64,000 nucleotides of DNA, taken from Streptomyces dysideae (lineage in GTDB: Bacteria; Actinomycetota; Actinomycetes; Streptomycetales; Streptomycetaceae). A program made the position numbers and the translations under genes. Below, in pieces: positions 25,500-34,900 of the stretch (positions are counted from its first letter, which is position 1; every line of letters starts with the position of its first letter). The DNA lies in NCBI RefSeq assembly GCF_001514305.1, contig NZ_KQ949077.1:72641-136640 (forward strand), in the 5' to 3' direction. The notes under the pieces are model-generated. The model was not told where the DNA came from. It saw nothing but the letters and a program-made list of their open reading frames with translations, and did not search any database.

Positions 25500-26003
25500 C
25501 TACTGCCACAAGTCCGCTCCATCGCGCCCACTCGGGTCCATGGCCAAGAGATCTTCGTGCAGGCCCGAGAGGGCTCGACCAGTCGGGGCGCCGTCTTCGA
25601 CTGACTCCATGACGAGCCAGCCGACATCGATGCCCGATACGTTCAGATCACTCCCGGTGTCGAGCTCATCGAGCGTTGCGAAAACTGCCTCATAGGCGAC
25701 CGCTCGTGCCAGGCGAACGAGATCCTCCTTGTTCGCCCCAGCAGCAAGGAGCCGCTGGGCAACAGGAAGCTGATCGATGGCATCCGGATCGGCCCAACCG
25801 CCGATCGGACCGCGCCACAGACTTCGCAGCAACGTGAACCGCGCGAGGTGTGGAAGGTCCTCACAGATCTCCGACTTGGCCCAGTCGCCGGCATCGGCTG
25901 CGCCGAGTGCTTCGAATCGGGCGCGCAGCGACTCCGCTGTCGCCCTTCCACGCGCGTCCAGACTGTTCAGCCAAGCCTGCCACTCGTTTGAGGATTCACT
26001 CAC
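25500..26003 (-). CDS. conserved hypothetical protein
   Basis: 167 aa from GTG at 26003; the frame continues upstream but without a better start. It is helical and acidic ([28 protein letters not shown] ... [22 protein letters not shown]), with a second part [43 protein letters not shown]. No family recognised. It diverges from the SUKH-like gene with about 90 bases between, which fits a toxin/immunity-type or partner arrangement, without direct evidence. Confidence 0.55.
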   Translation of the reverse strand: MSESSNEWQAWLNSLDARGRATAESLRARFEALGAADAGDWAKSEICEDLPHLARFTLLRSLWRGPIGGWADPDAIDQLPVAQRLLAAGANKEDLVRLARAVAYEAVFATLDELDTGSDLNVSGIDVGWLVMESVEDGAPTGRALSGLHEDLLAMDPSGRDGADLWQ

Positions 26004-26093
26004 CGTGACAGCATGCCCCACGCGTATCTCGGCTGGAGATCCGCCAGCACTATCAGCAGCTTGGCAGCCCAAGCCGATCGCTACTCTGTTCGC

Positions 26094-26627
26094 ATGATCG
26101 TGAACGGAGATCGCCAGTTCCCCGCCGCGCTCGCCGCTGCCATGGCAGTCCGGCTCGAGTGCATTGGCGAGGATGGTGTCGACTTCGAACCCTACGAGTC
26201 CTTCCTGACCGCCGATGAGACCACCGACTGGTTCCGCGCGTGGACAGGCAACAGCGAGCTGAACGGTGACGACTTCCGCGTATTTGGCCAGGATGGCACC
26301 GGCGGGAACGTAGCGTTCTGGCTGGTTCGTCCACGTCGGGAGCTGGTGGAGCAGCCCGTTGTCTTCCTGGGCTCCGAAGGAGAGACGGGCGTTGTCGCTC
26401 GCGACCTGGGCGCCTTCCTGTGGCTGCTAGCTGACGGCTTCGGCCCGTGGGAAGCAGCCACCTCATACGAGCCCGAGCCGGATTGGGCTCCACAGGTCAA
26501 TCGCGACCTGACGGCCATCGCGGAGCAATTCGCTCCGGACCGCCGCGCGTCGGCAACGGCGATCATCGCGCAGGCCACACGAGAGTTTCCCGACTTCGAC
26601 GACACCATCATGAAGCTCTGCCGTTAA
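26094..26627 (+). CDS. SUKH-like (SMI1/KNR4-type) protein
   Basis: 177 aa from the ATG at 26094. VVFLGSEGETGVVARDLGAFLWLLADGFGPWEA has the pattern of SUKH-fold immunity or adaptor proteins, and the rest is mixed alpha/beta. TACTCT lies six bases upstream of the ATG with no ribosome-binding site, so the mRNA is probably leaderless. SUKH proteins often neutralise polymorphic toxins. No toxin is recognised beside it. Confidence 0.6.
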   Translation: MIVNGDRQFPAALAAAMAVRLECIGEDGVDFEPYESFLTADETTDWFRAWTGNSELNGDDFRVFGQDGTGGNVAFWLVRPRRELVEQPVVFLGSEGETGVVARDLGAFLWLLADGFGPWEAATSYEPEPDWAPQVNRDLTAIAEQFAPDRRASATAIIAQATREFPDFDDTIMKLCR

Positions 26628-26636
26628 ACCCGACCC

Positions 26637-26669
26637 GATGCCCCCGCCAGGACGCGTGGCGAGGGCATC
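26637..26669. terminator. bidirectional hairpin terminator
   Basis: Stem GATGCCCCCGCC / GGCGAGGGCATC (one mismatch) with a 9-base loop, between the SUKH-like gene and the convergent relaxase gene. It is a close copy of the hairpin at 25439. Confidence 0.72.
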
Positions 26670-26678
26670 TGACTGGTG

Positions 26679-28379
26679 TCAGCGGCGCCGACTGCGCTCT
26701 TCGGGCTTCGTGGCCACTGGCGTGGCCAGAGGGTGTGGCGTGGCGGACATGGACGTCGTTCCGCTGGTGGTGGTGCTTCGGCTGCGAGCCGCTTGCGTTC
26801 GCCGGTTCGGCTGAGCGGTGATGCGCCAGTTGAGGACCTCGGCGGGGTGCTCGGCGCTGTCGAGTTCTCGCTGGGTGCCCACTTCGGCCAGGAGGCGTCG
26901 GGGGTTGTGGCCGGCGGTCTCGGCGTGGGCGAGGGTTGTGGTCAGGGCGATCCAAGCGGGGTCAGCGAGGATTCGGTCGGCGTGGTCGGGGAGGGCCGCA
27001 CGAACGTCCTGCTCGAAGCGGCGGGCGGTCGCGGCTCGCGGTGCGCGGCGGGCCAGGTCAGCCAGGACGGGTGCGGCGGCCTGCTGGTAGCCCGCCTGGA
27101 GGTGGCGGAAGGCTTCCTCGGCCGCAGCGGCCTGCTGCTCGTGGCCACGCTGCTCGTGCCACTTGGCGGCGGCGCGGGCCAGATGCACGGTGGCGAAGAG
27201 CAGGGCGATGGCGAGTCCGCCCGGCTCGCCGGAGGCGTAGGCGAGTTCCTTGGCGGCCTTGCGCAGGGCGGTGGCAGCCTCGTGGTCGGCACGGATGGCG
27301 GAGCGGCGAGCGCGGTTGAACGCCATCGCCGCTGAACGCAGTTCCGCCCGGTGAGGGCCGGTCGTGGCGCTGGCGATGTTGTACAGGGCATCGCCGAAGG
27401 CGGCCAGGTGGCCCTGGGCGGCCGCATCGTCACCGGAGTCGAGCACGGTGCGTGCCGTGTCTATGGCGGTGGTGGTGTGCCGCCATAGGGCGGCGGGGTC
27501 CGCGACATGCCGGGGGCGGTCGGCCACCTTCTGGTCGGGGAGGCGTTCGCGTAGGCGGTTGATGGAGAGGTCGGGGGCGAGTTTGGAGCCGCCGTACCAG
27601 ACGGGTTCGCCGGCCGCGTTGGTGTCGCCGGGTGCGGCGAGGCTGTAGCCGATGACGTCGCCGGTCTCGGGTCCGAGGCGTGTCTTGACCTTGATGCCGA
27701 GGGACTGCAGCACGGTGAAGTAGTCGGCTTCGGTTCGTACGGCGGCGGCGACCGCGTACGCCTGCTCGCGCAGCCAGTGCCGTGCTGTGACCGTCTGGCC
27801 CTGGCGCTCGGCCTTGGCGCGTTCGGCGCCTGTGGGGGTGCGGGGCGCGGTGAGGTCGCCGGACTTCAGGTGGCGCAGGCCGAACTCGGCTTCGATCTTG
27901 CGGCATTCGGCTTGGGCTCGTTGTCCGTCGTGGTGGGTGCGGGGGCGGCGTCCGTCGGTGCGGACGGTGGTGGCCATGAGGTGGATGTGGTCGTCGGCGT
28001 GGCGCACCGCGATCCACCGGCATGCCTTCTCGTCGCCTTCGGGGGCGATGCCTGTGGCGTGAACGATGCGGCGGGCGACCTCGGCCCACTCGGCGTCGGT
28101 GAGGTAGCGGTCGCCGGGCGCGGTGCGGACCGGGCAGTGCCAGACGTGCTGGGGTGGTTTCTTGCCGCCCAGTTCGCGGGTGCGCAGGTCGACGTGGTGG
28201 TCGAGGCGCTTGGCGAGCTGGGTGTAGGTGGCTGCCGGGTCGCGGCCGGGGTCGGGGGCGCCGGCCATGTCCCAGGCGGCGACTATGTGAGGGTCGGTGT
28301 GTTCGTCGCGGCGGCCTGGGCCGAAGAGGTAGGCGATCAGTCCGCGGGTGTTGGAGCCGGTGGAGACGTCAGGAACCAT
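26679..28379 (-). CDS. MobA/VirD2-type relaxase
   Basis: 566 aa. It would nick the transfer origin and lead the DNA strand into the recipient. The N-terminal domain contains RHADDHIHLMATTV (126-139), the metal-binding HxD...HxH core of the family. A catalytic Tyr is likely among Tyr17 and Tyr52. The C-terminal half is a long Ala/Arg-rich helical region, and the last 40 residues are Ser/Thr/Arg-rich and disordered. It overlaps mobC by 11 bases, so the two form an operon transcribed away from the oriT candidate. Confidence 0.88.
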   Translation of the reverse strand: MVPDVSTGSNTRGLIAYLFGPGRRDEHTDPHIVAAWDMAGAPDPGRDPAATYTQLAKRLDHHVDLRTRELGGKKPPQHVWHCPVRTAPGDRYLTDAEWAEVARRIVHATGIAPEGDEKACRWIAVRHADDHIHLMATTVRTDGRRPRTHHDGQRAQAECRKIEAEFGLRHLKSGDLTAPRTPTGAERAKAERQGQTVTARHWLREQAYAVAAAVRTEADYFTVLQSLGIKVKTRLGPETGDVIGYSLAAPGDTNAAGEPVWYGGSKLAPDLSINRLRERLPDQKVADRPRHVADPAALWRHTTTAIDTARTVLDSGDDAAAQGHLAAFGDALYNIASATTGPHRAELRSAAMAFNRARRSAIRADHEAATALRKAAKELAYASGEPGGLAIALLFATVHLARAAAKWHEQRGHEQQAAAAEEAFRHLQAGYQQAAAPVLADLARRAPRAATARRFEQDVRAALPDHADRILADPAWIALTTTLAHAETAGHNPRRLLAEVGTQRELDSAEHPAEVLNWRITAQPNRRTQAARSRSTTTSGTTSMSATPHPLATPVATKPEERSRRR

Positions 28380-29079
28380 GGGCGGTGCCTTCCGTCAGGA
28401 GCTGGTCGATCAGCTGGTAGCTGCTCTCGGCGGCTTGCTCGACGCGGTCCAGCACCGCTTCGGCGCGCTCGGGCACGGTTCCTCGGTGGATGGCTGCGGT
28501 GATCTGGTTGAGGTTGCTGCCGATGCGGTTCAGCGCGACCGTGTGTGCATCGAGGGCCTCGATCAGCGGGCGGACTGGGTCGTCCTCCGGGCTGCCGACC
28601 AGGCCCGCCTTGCCGAGGGCGACGGCCAGAGCGGCGTCGCCGACGAATCCGGCAAATTTCTGGCCGCGCTGGTGAGCGGCGGCGCTGATCACGCTTACAG
28701 CGGTCCGGGTGAAGCGAATGGTCTTCTCCTGGTCGCGCTTCTCCACGGTGCGCTTGCGGTTCATCAGGGCGGGCAGGACGGGGGCGTCGAGGTCCCGCCA
28801 GGAGGGCTGCTCGGCGGGCGGTTGGACATCGGCCGGCGGCTGGGTGCTTGGGGCGACGGAGTTGGGTGCGGGCGGGCAGCTGGTCTCGGCTACACCCTCC
28901 TCTGGCTCGGGCGCCCCCTGGCGCTCGGCCTTCTCCTCCGCCACCCCTGGGGCGGGGGCAAGCGCGGACGAAGCCTCGTTAGAGGCTCGTTCGCTCCAGC
29001 TTGCTGCTGATCGGCGGGTCAGGCCGAAGAATCCTTTGAGGCGGCGGGTGGGAAGGCTGTCGGTGCTCGTTTCGGGCAT
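28369..29079 (-). CDS. mobC: MobC-family relaxosome accessory protein
   Basis: 236 aa. The first 100 residues are low-complexity and Pro/Ala/Glu-rich. The C-terminal part has TIRFTRTAVSVISAAAHQRGQKFAGFVGDAAL, a ribbon-helix-helix-like DNA-binding segment, and ALNRIGSNLNQITAAIHRG, the most conserved motif of MobC. It helps the relaxase at oriT. The gene starts about 45 bases from the inverted-repeat cluster at 29121-29242 and overlaps the relaxase gene. Confidence 0.82.
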   Translation of the reverse strand: MPETSTDSLPTRRLKGFFGLTRRSAASWSERASNEASSALAPAPGVAEEKAERQGAPEPEEGVAETSCPPAPNSVAPSTQPPADVQPPAEQPSWRDLDAPVLPALMNRKRTVEKRDQEKTIRFTRTAVSVISAAAHQRGQKFAGFVGDAALAVALGKAGLVGSPEDDPVRPLIEALDAHTVALNRIGSNLNQITAAIHRGTVPERAEAVLDRVEQAAESSYQLIDQLLTEGTAHGS

Positions 29080-29120
29080 GGTGGTGCTCCGGTGGTCGTG
29101 TGGGGTGGGGCTTCGTCACG

Positions 29121-29242
29121 TCCGTTGCATCCGTCCCGTAGCTGGTCAGGACAGGTACGGAAGCGGTCGCAGGTACGGAGTGATCCGTATCCGCGAGGAA
29201 CTCCGTCCCCGCGCTGACCTGCGCGGGGACGGATGCGACGGA
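29121..29242. other. candidate origin of transfer (inverted-repeat cluster)
   Basis: Nested repeats lie between mobC and the DUF3631 gene. An outer 17-bp inverted repeat, TCCGTTGCATCCGTCCC (29121) and GGGACGGATGCGACGGA (29226), has one mismatch. There is a direct repeat CAGGTACGGA (29152 and 29170), a short palindrome TACGGAgtgaTCCGTA, and a perfect 13-bp hairpin TCCGTCCCCGCGC / GCGCGGGGACGGA (29202-29233, 6-base loop). Position just upstream of the mob genes is where oriT is expected. The hairpin could also act as a terminator for mobC-direction transcription. Confidence 0.5.
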
Positions 29243-29259
29243 TTGATACGGAGCTGGTG

Positions 29260-30849
29260 TCAGCGAGTGGGCCTGGGGCCGGCAGGCCCGCCGGGCGGCC
29301 CGATGGGCAACGTCCCCGACGGAGGCGCCGGTGGCTTGCCCTGGGCTCGACGTGCGACCACGGTCTCGCCGGCTGCGGGGATCGGCTGGGCGGGGTCGGG
29401 GCAGTAGCGGGCCCAGGCGTCGAGGAACTGGTTACGGGCGTACGCCTTGGCCTGCCTGCCGTTCTCGAAGCGGTGGTTGGCCGGGCTGATGCCGAAGTCG
29501 CGCAGCAGGTTGGCCAGGTGGTAGGCGTTCAGGCCCTTCGTGCCGTACTCGGCCCAGGGCGCTTCTGCGTCCTGGATGAGGGCGGCGAGCAGATCGTGGC
29601 TGCGCAGAGCCTCCCGGTCGCCCTGCTGCTCGAAGGCGCGGCGGATGTCCCGGAGCAACCGGGTCTTCAGGGTCGTCTGCTCGTCCTGGACCACCTCGTT
29701 CCGGGTCATCGCCAGGCAGGCGGCACGGGCCTGGGCGGGCCAGTGGCCGCCGGCCAGGTCGGCGACGATCACCAGGGGCTCCCAGGTGTCCGCGGCCCGG
29801 TCTTCGACCGGCATCGGTGGCACCAGCCGGTGCGCTGTCCCGCGCAGCGGGGTCAGCCACGCGGCCAGTCGGTCGCGCAGCGCGTTCAGTTCCGGGACGG
29901 AGTGCCGGGAGCGGAAGGGGGCGACCTTCTCGCCGGGCTTGCGCTTCTGCATGCGGAGCACGACGGCGCGATCCATGATCGTGTCCGGCAGGTCGCCGAT
30001 GCCTGCCAGTGCGGCCATGGCGAAGGTGGGGAACGCGGTGGGCTTGTGTTCCGGGCCGGATATCCGCCAGGCGGGGCGGTTGCGCTGGTGTCCGGCGTTC
30101 AGCAGGCCGCGGAGGTCCTCCTTGTCGCCGGCCTTGGGGCCGAAGATGGTGTCGGCCTCGTCCACCAGGAGCGTCGGCGGGTCCTCGCCGATGATCCGGA
30201 AGACCACCGCCGGCGAGGTGTTCACCGTCATCATCGGCCGGGACACGGTCTCGTGGAGCACGTCCAGGACCCGGGACTTGCCGCACCCCTTGGTCGGTCC
30301 CACCACCGCCAGGCGCGGTGCGTGCTGGAGAGCCGGCTGGATATGGGAGGCCGCCACCCAGAGGGTGACTGCGGTCAATACCTCCTCGCTCGGCAGCACC
30401 ACGTACCGGCCGATCGCCGCACGTAGGTCATCCAGCAGCGCGGCTCCTTCTTCGGCCGTCTCGCCGCCCGTACCAGCGCGGTCCCCGGTCCCCGATCCGC
30501 CGTCGGGGACCACGGTCCCCGCAGATGCGCGGGGACCGTGGCTCTCAAGATTGGCTCGGAGAGCGCCGTGCTCGCCCGGGATTCGGGGACCGGGCTCGGG
30601 GACCGGCGGACGGGAAGTCACTGTCCGGTCCCCGGTGTCCGATTCGGCGGGACCGGTCCCCAAGGCGCTGACCTGCACTGGTGCCGCGCTGGGTGTGTTT
30701 CGGTCCCCGACTGGAACACCCGTCGAAGCAGGGGACCGTGACTCCGTTCGGTCCCCGTTGCGCCAGGGGATGCCCTGGCCGGGGACCGCGGGGGCGGGCC
30801 AGACAACCTCGGATGCGTTCGAGGTGGCGGGGGACGTAGGGTCCTCCAT
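29260..30849 (-). CDS. DUF3631 P-loop ATPase, putative replication protein of the element
   Basis: 529 aa. Walker A GPTKGCGKS (184-192) and Walker B TLLVDEADTI (226-235) are intact; FAMAALAGIGDLPDTIMDRAVVLRM resembles sensor regions of helicase-like AAA proteins. The C-terminal half is the DUF3631 domain, with THDLLAAL-like SHDLLAALIQDAEAPW and GLNAYHLANLLRDFGI. The first 125 residues are disordered and their DNA contains 13 iteron-like repeats. In actinobacterial plasmids and integrative elements DUF3631 proteins accompany replication genes. A role as replicative helicase or initiator is inferred. Confidence 0.78.
   Translation of the reverse strand: MEDPTSPATSNASEVVWPAPAVPGQGIPWRNGDRTESRSPASTGVPVGDRNTPSAAPVQVSALGTGPAESDTGDRTVTSRPPVPEPGPRIPGEHGALRANLESHGPRASAGTVVPDGGSGTGDRAGTGGETAEEGAALLDDLRAAIGRYVVLPSEEVLTAVTLWVAASHIQPALQHAPRLAVVGPTKGCGKSRVLDVLHETVSRPMMTVNTSPAVVFRIIGEDPPTLLVDEADTIFGPKAGDKEDLRGLLNAGHQRNRPAWRISGPEHKPTAFPTFAMAALAGIGDLPDTIMDRAVVLRMQKRKPGEKVAPFRSRHSVPELNALRDRLAAWLTPLRGTAHRLVPPMPVEDRAADTWEPLVIVADLAGGHWPAQARAACLAMTRNEVVQDEQTTLKTRLLRDIRRAFEQQGDREALRSHDLLAALIQDAEAPWAEYGTKGLNAYHLANLLRDFGISPANHRFENGRQAKAYARNQFLDAWARYCPDPAQPIPAAGETVVARRAQGKPPAPPSGTLPIGPPGGPAGPRPTR
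30479..30788. repeat. iteron-like CGGTCCCC/GGGGACCG repeats in the 5' end of the DUF3631 gene
   Basis: Thirteen copies of CGGTCCCC or its complement (two of them lacking one base) start at 30479, 30487, 30505, 30513, 30531, 30585, 30598, 30626, 30654, 30701, 30731, 30749 and 30781, in both orientations and in more than one reading frame. Change of orientation and frame argues against a simple protein repeat and suggests a protein-binding cluster such as a replication origin. Confidence 0.55.
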
Positions 30850-30997
30850 AGACGTTCCTCTCAGGTGAGGGACAGGACGGACAAGGTCCCGCCCCTCACC
30901 GGTTCGTTCGTTCAGGGATGGGCGACGTGCAGGGGAATCCCCGGCCCTCGGCGTTGGCGCGCCGGGGGCCGTTGCTGTGTCCGGGACTGCTGGCGGC

Positions 30998-31192
30998 TCA
31001 CGAGGCCAGACCCCACTCGTCCTGGCCCTCGATCAGCGTGCGCTCATAGCGCAGCAGCTCCGCCTCGGGGTAGAGCACCCGCTTGCCGATCTTGATGCCA
31101 CGCGGCCCCTTCTGGATGTGGCGCCAGTAGCGGACGGTGCTCTCGGCCGTGCGGTAGCGCTCGGCGACCTCGGCGGTGGTCAGGTATCGCAT
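30998..31192 (-). CDS. excisionase-like MerR-type helix-turn-helix protein
   Basis: 64 aa from the ATG at about 31192; the frame extends upstream to a TTG but that part is not protein-like. MRYLTTAEVAERYRTAESTVRYWRHIQKGP is a winged-helix HTH_17 motif of Xis/AlpA proteins, followed by KIGKRVLYPEAELLRYE, the wing. Small size, position near the integrase and divergent orientation from the HTH regulator suggest an excision directionality factor. Confidence 0.78.
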   Translation of the reverse strand: MRYLTTAEVAERYRTAESTVRYWRHIQKGPRGIKIGKRVLYPEAELLRYERTLIEGQDEWGLAS

Positions 31193-31313
31193 GCATTCCC
31201 ATTCGGGTAGGTGGCGATTCGATCTGCATAAAGGTGTACCCCAGGATCGGCGGTTACCCAAATCGGGAAGCTCATGTTTCAATTGGGATAGCGACGGTGA
31301 CGATGGAGGTTTG
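31193..31313. promoter_or_regulatory. divergent control region between xis-like and HTH genes
   Basis: About 120 bases separating the two divergent regulators. It includes the AT-rich TGCATAAAGGTG and TTCAATTGGGATAG and an imperfect palindrome CCCAAATCGGG. GGAGG just before 31314 is the ribosome-binding site of the HTH gene. This is the probable switch between maintenance and excision. Confidence 0.45.
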
Positions 31314-31814
31314 ATGGCAGGCGACAGGCCCGAGGGCGGCGAGGTGCCGCTGCTCTACAGCGAGGGAAACGTGGCCGCGCGCGTGGCCCTGGAGCGCGAG
31401 GTCAGAGGGTGGAGCACGACCGAGCTGGCTGAGCGGGTGACCAGAGCGGGCGTGAAGATGAACCAGACGGCGGTCTGGCGCATCGAGAACGGCACCCCTC
31501 GCCGGCGCATCAACCTCGACGAGGCCCTCGCCTTCTCCCGCGTCTTCGAGCTTCCTCTTGAAGAGCTGATGTCCCCGCCCCTGGAGGGGCTCGACATCGA
31601 CAGCCGGCGGTTCGTCCAGGAAGCCGTCGAAGCGTTCTATGAGGCCCGAGACGCGCGCGACCGTCTCCATCACGCCGTGGTCGCCATCGCCGACCACATC
31701 AAGGCCCATCCCGACAGCTCGCGGGCGATCCACGAGCAGTGCCTCCGCCTCATGGGCGACGAGCGGGACGCTCGCACCCTCAGCGGCGACATCGAGGACG
31801 GCGGCCACTACTGA
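31314..31814 (+). CDS. XRE-type HTH regulator next to the integrase
   Basis: 166 aa from the ATG at 31314, behind GGAGG. NVAARVALEREVRGWSTTELAERVTRAG and MNQTAVWRIENGTPRRRINLDEALAFSRVF form a helix-turn-helix; the C-terminal helices (FVQEAVEAFYEARDARDRLHHAVVAIADHIKAHPD) may dimerise. It ends 24 bases before the integrase start, so it is likely co-transcribed with it and represses the divergent xis side. Confidence 0.8.
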   Translation: MAGDRPEGGEVPLLYSEGNVAARVALEREVRGWSTTELAERVTRAGVKMNQTAVWRIENGTPRRRINLDEALAFSRVFELPLEELMSPPLEGLDIDSRRFVQEAVEAFYEARDARDRLHHAVVAIADHIKAHPDSSRAIHEQCLRLMGDERDARTLSGDIEDGGHY

Positions 31815-31838
31815 CAACCGACACGAAGGAGAGGCCAC

Positions 31839-32957
31839 TTGGCCAACATCCAGAAGCGCCCCAACGGCAAATGGCGGGCCCGCTACCGCGACCTCGACGG
31901 CAAGGAACACGCCCGCCACTTCGAGCGGAAGATCGACGCCCAGCGGTGGATCGACGAGGTCACGGCCAGCATGGTCACCGGCCAGTACGTCGACCCGCGA
32001 TCGGCAAAGAAGCCCTTCAAGGAGTACGCGGAAGAATGGCGGGCCATCCAGCCGCACCGGCCTTCCACGGCCAAGGCGGTTGCCCAGCACCTGCGCTGCT
32101 ACGTCTACCCAGCTTGGGAGAAACGGGCACTCGGCGCTATCAAGCCGGGCGACGTACAGAGCTGGGTCACCAGCCTCACCACCACGCACGGGCTGGCCGC
32201 CAGCACCTCACGGACGGTCTTCAACACGGTCAACGCCGTCTTCCGGGCGGCCGTCCGTGACCGGATGATCCCTCACAACCCGTGCGCCGAGGCGAAGCTG
32301 CCCTCGGCGCCCCGGAAGAAGATCGTGCCCCTGGCCGTCGAGCAGGTGCGGACGCTGTCCGAGGAGATACCCGCGCGATACAAGGGCCTCGTGCTGCTCG
32401 GCGCGGCCACCGGGCTCCGCCCCGGCGAGCTGTTCGGCCTCCAGCTCCGGCACATGGACCTGTCGCACGCGACTGTCTCGGTCGAGCAGCAGATTCAGCA
32501 GACCGCCAAGCACGGCGTGTACGTCTGCCCGCCCAAGACCGATCGCTCGCACCGCACGGTCCCGCTCCCCCGCATGGCGGTGGATGCGATGAAGGCCCAC
32601 CTGCGGGACTTTCCCGCCGATGGGCCCGAGGGCTGGATCTTCACGGCGCCGCAGGGCGGACCCGTGGTCTACACGCACTTCATGGACGCGTCCTGGCGGC
32701 CCGCCTGCGCGAAGGCCGGCATCCCGAAGGGCACCGGACCCCACGCCCTCCGGCACCACTACGCCAGCCTGCTGATCAAGCACGGCGAGTCCGTGAAGAC
32801 GGTCTCCGAGCGTCTCGGCCACACCAATGCGGCCATGACGCTGAACATCTACACCCACCTGTGGCCCGACTCCGAGGAGCGGACCCGGGCCGCCGTCGAC
32901 AAGGCGTACGCGGACCAGTCCGCCGATGCCCAGCCGCAGGTCGACGAAGCGGCGTAG
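31839..32957 (+). CDS. int: tyrosine recombinase/integrase
   Basis: 372 aa starting at TTG 31839, with GAAGGAGAGG upstream. An N-terminal arm-binding segment (KRPNGKWRARYRDLDGKEHARHF) is followed by a SAM-like core-binding domain (62-150). The catalytic domain has Arg194 in TGLRPGELFG, Lys233, HALRHHY (His302, Arg305), LGHTN (His328) and nucleophile Tyr338 in NIYTHL. The full catalytic set suggests an active enzyme. It ends 111 bases from the ychF attachment copy, the usual place for an integrase relative to its site. Confidence 0.93.
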   Translation: MANIQKRPNGKWRARYRDLDGKEHARHFERKIDAQRWIDEVTASMVTGQYVDPRSAKKPFKEYAEEWRAIQPHRPSTAKAVAQHLRCYVYPAWEKRALGAIKPGDVQSWVTSLTTTHGLAASTSRTVFNTVNAVFRAAVRDRMIPHNPCAEAKLPSAPRKKIVPLAVEQVRTLSEEIPARYKGLVLLGAATGLRPGELFGLQLRHMDLSHATVSVEQQIQQTAKHGVYVCPPKTDRSHRTVPLPRMAVDAMKAHLRDFPADGPEGWIFTAPQGGPVVYTHFMDASWRPACAKAGIPKGTGPHALRHHYASLLIKHGESVKTVSERLGHTNAAMTLNIYTHLWPDSEERTRAAVDKAYADQSADAQPQVDEAA

Positions 32958-32991
32958 CCGCTCCCCCGCGCACTGACCGAAGTCAGCGCGC

Positions 32992-33009
32992 TGCGGACTC
33001 TGTGCGGAC
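32992..33009 (+). repeat. TGCGGAC repeats at the right element end
   Basis: Two copies of TGCGGAC, 11 bases apart (32992 and 33003), in the same orientation as the three at the left end. Candidate arm-type sites for the integrase. Confidence 0.4.
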
Positions 33010-33012
33010 CGC

Positions 33013-33054
33013 AAAGGCCGCCCAGCCCGCTCCGTCGCAGGTCAGACGGCCTTT
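33013..33054. terminator. possible integrase terminator
   Basis: AAAGGCCG (33013-33020) and CGGCCTTT (33047-33054) form an 8-bp perfect stem with a 26-base loop, shortly after the integrase stop. Confidence 0.4.
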
Positions 33055-33065
33055 CGCCGAACGTA

Positions 33066-34154
<1,089 letters not shown>

Positions 34155-34350
34155 GTTGCGACTTCCCGTACGTGAGAGGGCTGAAGAGGGCTGGGCTGCG
34201 GGCCCGGTCCTTCACCGACACACGGGCCGATCCCCCAGTCTACGGCGTGCCGCGCCCCGCCCCGGCGTACGTATCGAACGCTTGGCCAAGCCCTGTCCCC
34301 CGGCGTGTCTGAGGGGCGATTCGGCACATAAACCGACCTAAGTTGGTCCA

Positions 34351-34893
34351 GTGGAGCAACACAGGACGCGACCCGTACAGCACAGCCCGCGACGCAGCAC
34401 TCCCCGGCTGCCCCCGCAGGCGGCGCGGTCCGGGGGCGAGCGCCGTCCGGCGGCGGTACGGCGGCCCGGGCCACCGCCGAGGCAGGCGGTACGGCGGATG
34501 CCCAACCCGCGGCTGACCGGGTTGGGCGGCGGGCTGTTCTGCGGGGCGCTGATGTTCCTGCTGGGCTGTCTGGACGCGCTGCTGTTCGGGGGGTCACCGA
34601 CGGTGTACGGGGTGCTGTTCCTGCCGGTGTGCGCGCTGACGGCGCTGTGGATCCGCCGGGGCGACCTGGTGACCGCGCCGGTCGTCGTACCGATCGCCTT
34701 CATGGCGGGGCTGATCCCGGTGGCCGACGCGGGCGACGGCGCGGGCGACCGTGTGATGGGCCTGGTGACGGCCCTCGCCACGGAGGCGGGGTGGCTGTAC
34801 GGGGGGACCCTCATCGCCGGCCTGATCGCGACGGTACGGAAGGTGGCCCTGATGAACCGACGTCGGATGACGGGCCACCGTCCCCCGGTGTGA
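34351..34893 (+). CDS. DUF6542 membrane protein
   Basis: 180 aa from GTG at 34351. The first 50 residues are basic and Pro/Arg-rich. Four hydrophobic segments follow (about 56-78, 82-100, 108-125 and 148-165), with [27 protein letters not shown], the conserved start of the domain. Function unknown. It converges on ppgK with only seven bases between stops. Confidence 0.8.
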   Translation: MEQHRTRPVQHSPRRSTPRLPPQAARSGGERRPAAVRRPGPPPRQAVRRMPNPRLTGLGGGLFCGALMFLLGCLDALLFGGSPTVYGVLFLPVCALTALWIRRGDLVTAPVVVPIAFMAGLIPVADAGDGAGDRVMGLVTALATEAGWLYGGTLIAGLIATVRKVALMNRRRMTGHRPPV

Positions 34894-34900
34894 CCGCCGC

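Noticed and set aside
30479..30788. Reading the repeated GGTCCCC DNA as a CRISPR array
   Set aside because: Units are 8 bases, in both orientations and with irregular spacing; there are no unique spacers of constant length and no cas genes.
32958..33065. tRNA gene as integration target
   Set aside because: No cloverleaf is found beside the integrase. The repeat coincides with the ychF 3' end, which explains the target.
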